Origin: DASPWW01 sp963803425
GTDB taxonomy: Bacteria; Actinomycetota; Thermoleophilia; Solirubrobacterales; 70-9
Direction: 5' to 3'
Assembly (NCBI GenBank): GCA_963803425.1
Contig: CAWDMA010000001.1
Location: 1,922,001-1,986,000 of the forward strand
DNA length: 64,000 nucleotides
Shown: positions 16,633-24,774 of the stretch, in pieces
Position numbering within the stretch: position 1 is the stretch's first letter
Layout: every line of letters starts with the position of its first letter
The notes under the pieces: generated by a model
Database searches by the model: none
What the model saw: only the letters and a program-made list of their open reading frames with translations
What the model was told of the DNA's origin: nothing
Position numbers and translations under genes: made by a program

Positions 16633-17861
16633 CCGAGAGGCTGAACCGCTCGGTCGCGAGCCTGCGGATCCCGAACTACCGGCGATTCTTCATCGGCCAG
16701 CTGATCTCGATCTCCGGGAACTGGATGCAGATCGTCGCGGAGCTGTGGGTGGTGCTGTCGCTGACCGGAAGCGGTCTCGCCGTCGGGGTGGCCTCCGCGC
16801 TGCAGTTCCTCCCGATGCTGCTGGTGGGCGCGTGGGGCGGCCTGCTCGCCGACAGGTTCGGCAAGCGCCGGATCCTGATCGTCACCCAGGCGGCCCACAT
16901 GGTGCCGCCGCTGGCGCTGCTCGCGCTGGCGCTCGCCGGCGGGCTGACGCCGGTGGCCGTGTTCGGAGTCGCGCTCGCCCGCGGCACGGTGAACGCGGTC
17001 GATTATCCGACCCGGCAGGCGTTCGTGATGGAGATCGTCGGCGCGGACCGGGTCGTGAACGCAGTCAGCCTCAACAGCGTGCTCGTGCACGCCTCCCGGA
17101 TCGTCGGGCCGGCGCTCGCCGGGGTGCTGATCGCGACGGTCGGGGTCGAGCCGTGCTTCGCGGTGAACGCCGCGACCTTCGGAGTGATGATCGTGGCGCT
17201 GCTCAGCATGGACGCGACAGCGCTCCGCCCGACGACCCCCGAGCACGACCAGCACGGGGGGGTCCGGGCCGGACTGAGCTACGTCCGCGAGACGCCGTCG
17301 CTGTGGATCCCGCTCGGCCTGATGGCGATCGTCGGGACGCTCGGGTTCAACTTCCACGCGATCCTGCCGCTGCTGGCGCGCTTCAGCTTCGACGGGGGGC
17401 CGGCCGCGTACGCGATGCTGGTCAGCGCGATGGGGATCGGCGCGGTGGTCGGGGCGCTCGCGAACAGCTCTCGCAGCACAGTCACCCCGGCGCTGCTGGC
17501 CGGCGCAGCGGTCGGATTCGGCGCGCTGGCGCTGGTCGCGGCCGGGGCGCCGACGATCGGGCTCGAGGCGCTCGCGCTGGCGCCGCTGGGTGCCGCCAGC
17601 GTCGTGCTCGCCGCCAGCGTCAACTCCGCGCTGCAGCTCGCCTCCCGGCCGCAGATGCGCGGCCGGGTGATGGCCCTGTACTCGATCGTGTTCCTCGGAT
17701 CGACCCCGATCGGCGCGCCGCTCGCGGGGTGGCTGTCCGAGCAGGTCGATCCGCGCGCAGCGCTGGCGATGGCGGGCGTGTCGGCGCTCGCCGCCGGGGG
17801 ACTCGCTCGGCTCGCCTTCGCGCGGGTGGGGCGCGACGTCGCCCCGGCCCCCGCCACCTGA
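16629..17861 (+). CDS. MFS efflux transporter (EntS/MFS_3-like)
   Basis: This is a 410-aa protein with about 12 transmembrane helices. The N-terminus NRSVASLRIPNYRRFFIGQLIS and the loop GGLLADRFGKRRIL are typical of the EntS/MFS_3 branch. That branch exports siderophores and drugs. RGTVNAVDYPTRQAFV and LVHASRIVGPALAGVLI also fit the family. The GTG start overlaps the marR stop, which implies translational coupling and control by the MarR protein. The substrate is unknown. Confidence 0.9.
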   Translation: MTERLNRSVASLRIPNYRRFFIGQLISISGNWMQIVAELWVVLSLTGSGLAVGVASALQFLPMLLVGAWGGLLADRFGKRRILIVTQAAHMVPPLALLALALAGGLTPVAVFGVALARGTVNAVDYPTRQAFVMEIVGADRVVNAVSLNSVLVHASRIVGPALAGVLIATVGVEPCFAVNAATFGVMIVALLSMDATALRPTTPEHDQHGGVRAGLSYVRETPSLWIPLGLMAIVGTLGFNFHAILPLLARFSFDGGPAAYAMLVSAMGIGAVVGALANSSRSTVTPALLAGAAVGFGALALVAAGAPTIGLEALALAPLGAASVVLAASVNSALQLASRPQMRGRVMALYSIVFLGSTPIGAPLAGWLSEQVDPRAALAMAGVSALAAGGLARLAFARVGRDVAPAPAT

Positions 17862-17869
17862 GCGATGCG

Positions 17870-17888
17870 AACGTTCTTCTAGAACGTT
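17870..17888. promoter_or_regulatory. 19-bp inverted-repeat operator before tetR
   Basis: AACGTTCT and AGAACGTT are perfect inverted repeats around a TCT centre. The right arm abuts the TATTTT -10 of tetR, so binding there would block transcription. Autorepression by the TetR protein is inferred. Confidence 0.75.
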
Positions 17889-17893
17889 ATTTT
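17888..17893 (+). promoter_or_regulatory. Predicted leaderless tetR promoter (-10 box)
   Basis: TATTTT is followed by seven bases (AGGCGGG) and the ATG at 17901. It overlaps the right arm of the inverted repeat. Confidence 0.55.
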
Positions 17894-17900
17894 AGGCGGG

Positions 17901-18560
17901 ATGACCGCTCCATCGGCCCACGTCGCACCGCCTCCCGCCGGACGCCGCGCCGCCGCCACCGCGGCCCGCCGTGGCGCGATCCTGGAGGCGGCGCTGGAGT
18001 GCTTCACGCGGCAGGGGTTCGCCGCGACCAGCATCGACGACGTCCGCCGCGCGTCGGGCGCCAGCGTCGGCAGCATCTACCACCACTTCGGGAGCAAGGA
18101 GGAGCTGGCCGCGGGGATCCACGTCGATGCCGTGCGCTGCTACCAGGAGGGCTTTGTTGCGGCGCTCACTCCCGCCTCCGAGCCGGAGGCCGGGGTGAAG
18201 GCCGTGGTCAGGTTCCACCTGTCCTGGGTGCGAGAGAACCGGCGGCTGGCCGGCTTCATGTTCGCGCGCCAGGAGGCCGAGGTGCTGCGTCGGGCCGAGC
18301 CCGGCCTGCGCGAGCTGAACCGCAGGTTCGCCGCCGCCGCCGCGAAGTGGTTGGAGCCGCACGTGCGCAACGGCGCGATCCGCCGGCTTCCCCCCGACGT
18401 GCTGTTTGCGCTTCTGATCGGCCCGAGCCAGGAGCTGTCGCGACTGTGGCTCGCGCGCCGGACCAAGACCGATCCCGACGAGGCAACCGAGCTGCTCGCC
18501 GACTCCGTGTGGAGCTCGGTGCGGCGGCCCGCCCCAACCCGAACAGGAGGCCGCAGATGA
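17901..18560 (+). CDS. TetR/AcrR-family transcriptional regulator
   Basis: The 219-aa protein has an N-terminal TetR helix-turn-helix: RRGAILEAALECFTRQGFAATSIDDVRRASGASVGSIYHHFGSKEELAAG. A ligand-binding helical domain follows. A Pro/Ala-rich extension of about 20 residues precedes the DNA-binding part. The stop overlaps the start of the enoyl-CoA hydratase gene in ATGA, so the two form an operon. That pairing suggests control of an acyl-CoA pathway, with an acyl-CoA or fatty acid as a plausible effector (inference). The palindrome upstream is the likely operator. Confidence 0.92.
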   Translation: MTAPSAHVAPPPAGRRAAATAARRGAILEAALECFTRQGFAATSIDDVRRASGASVGSIYHHFGSKEELAAGIHVDAVRCYQEGFVAALTPASEPEAGVKAVVRFHLSWVRENRRLAGFMFARQEAEVLRRAEPGLRELNRRFAAAAAKWLEPHVRNGAIRRLPPDVLFALLIGPSQELSRLWLARRTKTDPDEATELLADSVWSSVRRPAPTRTGGRR

Positions 18561-19408
18561 CGATCAGGACGAGGACGACTTCCTACGACGACGCGCTCGA
18601 GGCCGCCCGCGCCGGCGGCGACGGACTCGTGCTCACCGAGCGCGACGGCGAGCACGCGATCGTGACCATGAACGAGCCGGACCGGCTCAACCCGCTGTCG
18701 GCGCCGCTGACGGTGAAGCTTCACGACACGCTGCGCGAGCTCGCCGCCGACCCCGGGGTCCGGGTTGTCGTGCTGACCGGCGCCGACCCCGGCTTCTGCG
18801 CCGGCGGAGACCTGCGGCTGATGCAGGACACCGCGCACCCGATGGTCGACGAGGGCACCGAGGGTGCGACCGGGGCGTGGCGGTGGATCCGGAACGAGTT
18901 CGGCGGGATCGCGCGGCTGATCACCCGCACCGACAAGGCGTTCATCGCCGCCGTGAACGGCGCCGCCGCCGGAGTCGGGCTGGCGTTCGCGCTCGCCTGC
19001 GACATGATGATCGCCTCCGAGCGGGCGGTGCTCGTCCCGGCGTTCGGGCGGGTCGGGCTGGTGCCCGAGGTGGGGACCGGGTGGGCGCTGACCAGAAGGC
19101 TGGGATACCAGCGCACGTTCGAGCTGTTCGCCGGCGGCCGCCATCTGACCGGAGCGGAGGCGGCCGAGCTCGGGGTCGCGAACCACGTCGTCGACCACGA
19201 GCAGCTGCTGCCGGCGTCGCTGGAGTGGTGCGAGCGGATCGAGCGGCTCCCGAGCCATGTGCTTTCGATGATGAAGCCGTTGCTGCGGGGGACGGCCGAC
19301 ATGCCGTGGGAGCAGGCGATCGCGATGGAGGAGTTCGCCGAGCCGATGTGCTTCACGACCCGTGCCCACCGCGATGCGGTCGAGAGCCTGCTCGCGGCGC
19401 AGCGCTGA
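18557..19408 (+). CDS. Enoyl-CoA hydratase/isomerase family protein
   Basis: This crotonase-fold protein of 283 aa has the oxyanion-hole segments ADPGFCAGGDLRLM and AVNGAAAGVGLAFALACDMMIAS. The position of the first catalytic Glu of hydratases is occupied in GRVGLVPEVGTGWALTRRLG, which has a Glu in the PE motif. The N-terminal 30 residues are an extension before LTERDGEHAIVTMNEPDRLNPLS. A good ribosome site (AGGAGG) lies inside the end of tetR. Hydratase, isomerase or a related activity on an acyl-CoA thioester is likely; the substrate cannot be told. Confidence 0.9.
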   Translation: MTIRTRTTSYDDALEAARAGGDGLVLTERDGEHAIVTMNEPDRLNPLSAPLTVKLHDTLRELAADPGVRVVVLTGADPGFCAGGDLRLMQDTAHPMVDEGTEGATGAWRWIRNEFGGIARLITRTDKAFIAAVNGAAAGVGLAFALACDMMIASERAVLVPAFGRVGLVPEVGTGWALTRRLGYQRTFELFAGGRHLTGAEAAELGVANHVVDHEQLLPASLEWCERIERLPSHVLSMMKPLLRGTADMPWEQAIAMEEFAEPMCFTTRAHRDAVESLLAAQR

Positions 19409-19481
19409 GCCCTACCGCGGCCTAGGGCCGATTCCCTGGTCGTAGAACGCGTCGATCAGCCGCTCGATCGCGCCCTGGCGG

Positions 19482-19964
19482 TCAGGGCGCTTCGCGCAGG
19501 GTCGGATCGCGGAGCAGGTGGACGACGGGCTTGTTCACGTCGCCGCCCCACTTGCTCGACTCGACCTCGACCCGGCCCCCGTCCCCTTTCCCGCCCTCAC
19601 CGGTCGGCTCCAGCACGAGCCGGTCGGTGACCTTCCCCTCACCCTCCGCGACGCGAAGCGCGGCGCGATCCCAGACCGCGTGCTCGTCCTTCACCTTGAT
19701 CTTCGTCCCGGCGGGACGGAACCCGAACGCGTGCACCTTGGTCGGGGTGACCGCCAGCAGGAACTTGTCGGGAAGCCCGGGTGCGCGCCGGTTGGAGCGG
19801 CCGAACTGCGTCAGGGCAGCGGCCCCCGACACGTACTGGAGACCCGCCGCCGCCCAGCTCCCGCGGCGGTTGAAGATCCCCACCGCGAGCACGGGCTCGG
19901 AGACCTTCGACTGCACCGACTCGCACCACCGTCGCTGGTACTTCTCGACCTTCTCGGCGTCCAT
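19482..19964 (-). CDS. Conserved hypothetical protein (160 aa)
   Basis: The protein runs from ATG at 19964, preceded by GGGAGGATCG. It starts MDAEKVEKYQRRWCESVQSKV and has a central segment (DKFLLAVTPTKVHAFGFRPAGTKIKVKDEHAVWDR) that looks like a PH-like beta-sandwich. It ends with an acidic, Gly-rich stretch and no signal peptide. The family is not recognised. The short gap beyond its stop (19409-19481) contains an open minus-strand segment reading AIERLIDAFYDQGIGPRP in another frame. This might be a relic of an earlier C-terminus, but it has no start of its own. Confidence 0.7.
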   Translation of the reverse strand: MDAEKVEKYQRRWCESVQSKVSEPVLAVGIFNRRGSWAAAGLQYVSGAAALTQFGRSNRRAPGLPDKFLLAVTPTKVHAFGFRPAGTKIKVKDEHAVWDRAALRVAEGEGKVTDRLVLEPTGEGGKGDGGRVEVESSKWGGDVNKPVVHLLRDPTLREAP

Positions 19965-20049
19965 CGATCCTCCCGTGGGTTTGCGCCACCCCCCGCGGCC
20001 AGTATCCACCGAGCGCCGCGGCGGCGTCAATGGTGCAAGGGTTCCGCGG

Positions 20050-21600
20050 GTGCGAGACGACCTCAGCGAGGCGCTGGCCCGCCGCGCCCGAACCCGGGAC
20101 GAGGCGCGTCCCGAGGCGGTTGAGCGCCGCCACGCGGCCGGTCGCCGCACAGCCCGGGAGAACCTCGACGACCTCGTCGATCCCGGAACCTTCGTCGAGT
20201 ACGGCGGCCTCGCGATCGCAGCCCAGCGCCGGCGCCGCGATCTCGAGGAGCTGCTCGAGCGGACACCGGCGGACGGGCTCGTCGGGGGCACGGCGCGCGT
20301 CAACTCCGAGCTGTTCGGAGAGCGCGCGGCGTGCGCGGTGCTGTCCTACGACTACGCCGTGCTCGCCGGCACCCAGGGCGCGATCGGCCACCGCAAGAAG
20401 GACCGGTTGTTCGAGCTGATCGAGCGGATCCGGCTGCCGACCGTCTTCTTCGCCGAGGGCGGCGGCGGCAGGCCCGGCGACACCGACATCGAGGTGGTCT
20501 CTGCGCTGGAGACGCGCGCCTTCGCGCTGTGGGCGCGGCTGTCGGGGGTGGTGCCACGGATCGCGATCGTCTCCGGCCCGTGCTTCGCGGGCAACGCCGC
20601 GATCGCGGGATGCTCGGACCTGATCGTGGCCACCGAGGACTCCAACCTCGGGATGGGCGGCCCGGCGATGATCGAGGGCGGCGGGCTGGGCACGGTCAAG
20701 GCCGAGCAGATCGGGCCGATCGAGGTGCAGCACTCGAACGGCGTCGTCGACGTCCGGGCCGGGAGTGAGGCGGAGGCGGTCGCGGTCGCGAAGCGGCTGC
20801 TCGGCTGCTTCCAGGGCGCGCTTTCCGGCGGCGAGGCCGCCGACCAGACCGAGCTCCGCGACGTGGTCCCGGAGCGCCGCCGCCGCGCCTATGACGTCCA
20901 CCCCGCCGTCGAGCTTCTGTGCGACACCGGCTCGGTCACCTTCCTGCGCGAGGGGTTCGCGCCGGAGATGGTCGCGGCGCTGGGGCGGATCGAAGGTCGC
21001 CCCGTCGGGATCGTCGCCAACAACCCGATCCGGCTCGCCGGCGCGATCACCAGCGGCGCCGCCGACAAGGCGGCGCGCCTGATGCAACTGTGCGACGCGT
21101 TCGGGATTCCGGTCGTGTCGCTGATCGACACGCCGGGGATGATGGTCGGCCCCGACGCCGAGGCGACCGCGCTCGTCCGCCACTGCTCGCGGCTGTTCGT
21201 GGCGGGGGCGACGCTGCGGGTGCCGATTGTCGCTGTGATCCTCCGCAAGGCCTACGGCCTCGGCGCCCAGGCGATGGCCGGCGGCAGCATGCACGAGCCG
21301 CTGCTCACGGTCGGGTGGCCGACCGCCGAGCTCGGGCCGATGGGGCTGGAGGGCGCGGTCCGGCTCGGTTTCCGGCGCGAGCTCGATGCGATCGAGGGCC
21401 CCGACGAGCGCGAGCAGCGCGTCCAGGACCTGACCGCGGCCGCGCACGAGCGCGCCCGGGCGCTGAACGCCGCGACGCTGTTCGAGATCGACGATGTGAT
21501 CGATCCGGCCGAGACCCGCGCCCTGATCTCGGCGACCCTGTCGGCGGCGGGGCAGCACTCCCGGCCCCCGGAGCGGGCGCGGTTCGTGGACCCGTGGTAG
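20050..21600 (+). CDS. Acyl-CoA carboxylase, carboxyltransferase (beta) subunit
   Basis: This subunit moves the carboxyl group from biotin to an acyl-CoA such as acetyl- or propionyl-CoA. The 516-aa sequence has two crotonase-like halves. The first contains SGPCFAGNAAIAGCSDLIVATEDSNLGMGGPAMIEGGGLG, and the second contains GAITSGAADKAARLMQLCDAFGIPVVSLIDTPGMMVG and RKAYGLGAQAMAGGS. GTG at 20050 is chosen as the first start in frame with the conserved LARRARTRDEARP. The biotin carboxylase/carrier subunit is not nearby and must be encoded elsewhere. The acyl substrate is undetermined. Confidence 0.9.
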   Translation: MRDDLSEALARRARTRDEARPEAVERRHAAGRRTARENLDDLVDPGTFVEYGGLAIAAQRRRRDLEELLERTPADGLVGGTARVNSELFGERAACAVLSYDYAVLAGTQGAIGHRKKDRLFELIERIRLPTVFFAEGGGGRPGDTDIEVVSALETRAFALWARLSGVVPRIAIVSGPCFAGNAAIAGCSDLIVATEDSNLGMGGPAMIEGGGLGTVKAEQIGPIEVQHSNGVVDVRAGSEAEAVAVAKRLLGCFQGALSGGEAADQTELRDVVPERRRRAYDVHPAVELLCDTGSVTFLREGFAPEMVAALGRIEGRPVGIVANNPIRLAGAITSGAADKAARLMQLCDAFGIPVVSLIDTPGMMVGPDAEATALVRHCSRLFVAGATLRVPIVAVILRKAYGLGAQAMAGGSMHEPLLTVGWPTAELGPMGLEGAVRLGFRRELDAIEGPDEREQRVQDLTAAAHERARALNAATLFEIDDVIDPAETRALISATLSAAGQHSRPPERARFVDPW

Positions 21601-21613
21601 ACAGGGACCGCCG

Positions 21614-22447
21614 ATGAGCGAACCGCCCGACCTGCGAAAGGTCGAGATCGACGGACGCGCGGTCGCCTACCGCGAGGCGGGCGAGGGGCCCGCGGTGCTG
21701 CTGGTCCACGGGTGGCCCACCTCGTCCTACCTGTGGCGCGACGTGATCCCGCCGATCGCGGAGCGAAACCGGGCGATCGCGATCGACCTGCCCGGGTTCG
21801 GCGGCTCCGACAAGCCGCTCCAGACACGGTACGGGTTCGAGCTGTTCGAGGCCGCGCTCAGCGGCCTGCTGGAGCGGCTCGGCGTGGACCGAGTGGCGCT
21901 CGCCGTCCACGACCTGGGCGGCCCGGTCGGCGTCCACTGGACGCTCGGAAATCGCGATCGGGTGACGAAGCTGGCGCTGCTGAACACGCTGGTCTACCCC
22001 GAGTTCTCGGAGGCGGTCCAGCAGTTCATCCAGATGTGCGCCGACCCGGAGCTGCGCGAGCAGATCACGAGCCCGGAGGGGCTGGAGGCCGGGATGCGAC
22101 TCGGCCTCGGCGATCCCTCCGGGTTGACCGCGGAGTCGCTCGCCGCGGTGCGGGCTCCGTTCACCACGCCGGACGCGCGCCGGGCGCTCGCCGACGCCGG
22201 GATCGGCCTCCAGATCGAGGGATTCGCCGAGATCGCCGCACGCCTGTCCGAGCTCCAGATCCCGGTGCGGGCGATCTACGGTGAGCAGGACAGGATCCTC
22301 CCCGACGTCGCCGACACGATCGCCCGGGTGAAGCGTGACCTGCCGCAGGCGGAGGTGACGAGCCTCCCCGACGCCGGCCACTTCTGCCAGGAGGAGGCCG
22401 GCGAGGCGATCGGGCGGATGCTGGCGGAGTTCTTCGCCCGGACGTAG
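21614..22447 (+). CDS. Alpha/beta hydrolase, haloalkane-dehalogenase-like
   Basis: The protein has 277 aa. HGWPTSSYLWRDVIP (from residue 32) is the oxyanion-hole segment of the dehalogenase branch. The nucleophile elbow reads AVHDLGGPVG, placing Asp100 rather than Ser as nucleophile, as in haloalkane dehalogenases and epoxide hydrolases. YGEQDRILPD and PDAGHFCQEE supply the later acid and His. Trp34, after HG, is a halide-binding position in dehalogenases. It starts 13 bp after the carboxyltransferase and may be co-transcribed. Dehalogenation or epoxide hydrolysis are both possible. Confidence 0.87.
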   Translation: MSEPPDLRKVEIDGRAVAYREAGEGPAVLLVHGWPTSSYLWRDVIPPIAERNRAIAIDLPGFGGSDKPLQTRYGFELFEAALSGLLERLGVDRVALAVHDLGGPVGVHWTLGNRDRVTKLALLNTLVYPEFSEAVQQFIQMCADPELREQITSPEGLEAGMRLGLGDPSGLTAESLAAVRAPFTTPDARRALADAGIGLQIEGFAEIAARLSELQIPVRAIYGEQDRILPDVADTIARVKRDLPQAEVTSLPDAGHFCQEEAGEAIGRMLAEFFART

Positions 22448-22453
22448 CCCGGG

Positions 22454-22459
22454 TAACGT
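22454..22459 (+). promoter_or_regulatory. Predicted leaderless nhaA promoter (-10 box)
   Basis: TAACGT, six bases and then GTG at 22466 are seen. No ribosome site is present. Confidence 0.55.
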
Positions 22460-22465
22460 GGCCGG

Positions 22466-24358
22466 GTGAACGGAGCCCCGGCGACCAAGCGGACCGCGTG
22501 GGCGCGCAACCTGGAGACGCCGCTGCGCACCTTCCTGCGCACGGAGACCGCCAGCGCCGCTTTCCTGCTCGCCGGCACGGTCGCCGCGCTCGCGTGGGTG
22601 AACCTCGACTCCTCGAGCTACGAGGGCGTCTGGGACACCCGGCTCGCGGTTGAGCTGGGGGATTCCGGCGTCGCCCAGAGCCTCCGGGACTGGGTCAACA
22701 ACGGCCTGATGACGTTCTTCTTCTTCATCGTCGGGCTGGAGGCGCGACGCGAGTACGACATGGGGGAGCTCCGCGACCGCCGCAGGCTGGCGCTCCCGCT
22801 GACCGCCGGGATCGCCGGGATGGCGGCCGCGGTGGCGATCTACCTGGCGCTGAACGCCGGCACGTCCTCCGCGCACGGCTGGGGCGTGGCGATGTCGACC
22901 GACACCGCGTTCGCGCTGGGGGCGCTGGCGCTCGTCGGCCCCGGGTTCCCGCGCCGGCTGCGCGCCTTCCTGCTCACCGTGGTCGTCGTCGACGACATCG
23001 TCGCGCTGCTCGTGATCGCGCTCGTGTACAGCGAGGACGTCACGGTGGCGCCGCTCGCGATCGCCGCCGCGATCTTCGCGGGGATGCTCGGCCTGCGCGC
23101 CGCCCGGGTCCGGTGCGCGCTCCCCTACGCGCTGCTGTGCGCGGCCGCGTGGGTGGCGCTGTTCGAGTCGGGGATCGAGCCGGCGGTGATCGGCCTCGCG
23201 GCGGGCCTGATCACGTTCGCGTATCCCGCCTCCCGGCTCGACCTGGAGCACGCCACCGACCTGTTCAGGCTGTTTCGCGAGCAGCCCACGCCCGAGCTGG
23301 CGCGGACCGCGCAGAGCGGCGTCGCGGCGGCGATCTCCCCGAACGAGCGCCTCCAGCAGCTCTTCCACCCGTGGACGAGCTACCTCGTCGTGCCCCTGTT
23401 CGCACTCGCCAACGCGGGGATCGTGATCGACTCCGAGCTGGTCTCCCGGGCGGTGAGCTCGCCGATCACGGTCGGGATCGTCGCCGGCTATCTGCTTGGG
23501 AAGCCGGTCGGGATCACCGGCGGCGCGTGGCTGGTGAGCCGCCTCACCGGCGGCCGCGTGCGACCGCCGCTGGGCTGGGCCGCGGTGCTGGGAGCCGCGA
23601 CGATCGCCGGGATCGGGTTCACGCTGTCGCTGCTGATCGCGACGCTCGCCTTCGACGGTCCCGCCCTGGAGGAGGCGAAGGCCGGGATCCTCGTCGCCGG
23701 CGTCGGAGCGTGCGTGACGACATTGCTGGTCGCCCGCGTCACCGCGATGCTGCCGCGGCGCAGACGAGCCGTGGCGCTGCTCGGGACGGCCGACCTGATA
23801 GTCGACCTGGCCGCGCCGGTCGATCCCGACCGCGACCACATCCGGGGCCCGGCGGAATCGGAGGTGACGCTGCTCGAGTACGGCGATCTCGAGTGCCCGT
23901 ACTGCGGACAGGCCGAGCCGGCGGTCCGTGAGCTGCTCGCGGAGTTCGGCGACGTCCGCTACGTGTGGCGCCACCTGCCGCTCAACGACGTCCACCCCCA
24001 CGCCCAGATGGCCGCCGAGGCGACCGAGGCGGCGGCCGAGCAGGGCGCCTTCTGGGAGCTCCACGACCTCCTCCTCGCGCACCAAGACGCCCTCACGTTC
24101 CGAGACCTGATCGGATACGCCGAGCGGCTCGGGCTCGACATGGAGCGGTTCAGGAACGACATCACCCGCCGGGTGGGGAGCGCCAGGATCGCGGCCGACG
24201 TCGACTCCGCCGACCTCAGCGGCGTCTCGGGCACGCCGACGTTCTTCGTAAACGAGCGCCGCCTGCAGGGCGCCTACGACGTCGACTCGCTGGCGCGGGC
24301 GGTGCGGGGCGCGGGCGCTCGGGCGGCCATCAAGGGCGCTGCGACCGGAGCACGGTGA
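22466..24358 (+). CDS. nhaA: NhaA Na+/H+ antiporter fused to a DsbA-like thioredoxin domain
   Basis: Residues 1-435 form an NhaA antiporter with about 12 helices. These include FFFFIVGLEARREYDMG and the ion-binding pair Asp176-Asp177 in VVVVDDIVALL. Residues from about 450 to 630 form a DsbA/thioredoxin-like domain with the active site CPYC (Cys477, Cys480) in LECPYCGQAEPAV and the cis-Pro region GTPTFFVNE. NhaA exchanges Na+ for H+ in the cytoplasmic membrane. The GTG at 22466 directly follows a -10 hexamer by 6 nt. The last 29 bp overlap the convergent DUF1641 gene. Fusions of this type are known in actinobacteria. Confidence 0.93.
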   Translation: MNGAPATKRTAWARNLETPLRTFLRTETASAAFLLAGTVAALAWVNLDSSSYEGVWDTRLAVELGDSGVAQSLRDWVNNGLMTFFFFIVGLEARREYDMGELRDRRRLALPLTAGIAGMAAAVAIYLALNAGTSSAHGWGVAMSTDTAFALGALALVGPGFPRRLRAFLLTVVVVDDIVALLVIALVYSEDVTVAPLAIAAAIFAGMLGLRAARVRCALPYALLCAAAWVALFESGIEPAVIGLAAGLITFAYPASRLDLEHATDLFRLFREQPTPELARTAQSGVAAAISPNERLQQLFHPWTSYLVVPLFALANAGIVIDSELVSRAVSSPITVGIVAGYLLGKPVGITGGAWLVSRLTGGRVRPPLGWAAVLGAATIAGIGFTLSLLIATLAFDGPALEEAKAGILVAGVGACVTTLLVARVTAMLPRRRRAVALLGTADLIVDLAAPVDPDRDHIRGPAESEVTLLEYGDLECPYCGQAEPAVRELLAEFGDVRYVWRHLPLNDVHPHAQMAAEATEAAAEQGAFWELHDLLLAHQDALTFRDLIGYAERLGLDMERFRNDITRRVGSARIAADVDSADLSGVSGTPTFFVNERRLQGAYDVDSLARAVRGAGARAAIKGAATGAR

Positions 24359-24767
24359 CCAGCATCTCCATCGCCGCGGCGACGTCGGGGCTGCGCAGGA
24401 TCCGGATCGCCTCGCGGAGCCCCATCGGCTCCTTGCGCTCGCGGAAGCGGGGGTATGCCTCCTCGATCGCGGGCGGCGCCTCCGTCGCGAGCTTGAAGCC
24501 ACCCTCGTACGGGAGCTGCCCGAGCAGGCCGAGCAGCATCATCAGGTTGGCGATCATCGTCATCACGTCGGGCCGCGTCAGCGCGCTGAAGTTCTCGTCG
24601 AACTCGGCGAGCGCGGAGTTGGCGCCGGCGAGCAGGCCCGAGTCGCCGAGCAGCTCCAGGGTGTCGAGCGCCTGCTCCACCTGATCGGCGTTTCGCGCCA
24701 GCCGCTTTGCGAGCGAGTTGAGCCGCGCGCGCTCCGCGGGGGTCAGGGGGGTCTCCTCGGCGGCCAC
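24330..24767 (-). CDS. DUF1641 protein
   Basis: This 145-aa helical protein starts GTG at 24767, 7 bp after the stop of the flavoprotein gene. Its pattern (LNSLAKRLARNADQVEQALDTLELLGDSGLL and then PDVMTMIANLMMLLGLLGQLP) is that of DUF1641 proteins. Those are typically encoded beside sulfide:quinone-reductase-like or formate-dehydrogenase-associated proteins. The pair is probably co-transcribed. The molecular role of DUF1641 is unknown; it is probably an accessory protein of the flavoprotein. Confidence 0.8.
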   Translation of the reverse strand: MAAEETPLTPAERARLNSLAKRLARNADQVEQALDTLELLGDSGLLAGANSALAEFDENFSALTRPDVMTMIANLMMLLGLLGQLPYEGGFKLATEAPPAIEEAYPRFRERKEPMGLREAIRILRSPDVAAAMEMLVTVLRSQRP

Positions 24768-24774
24768 TCCTCGA

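Noticed and set aside
19409..19481. Minus-strand peptide AIERLIDAFYDQGIGPRP
   Set aside because: No start codon or upstream frame. Possibly a relic of a longer protein, but too short to annotate.
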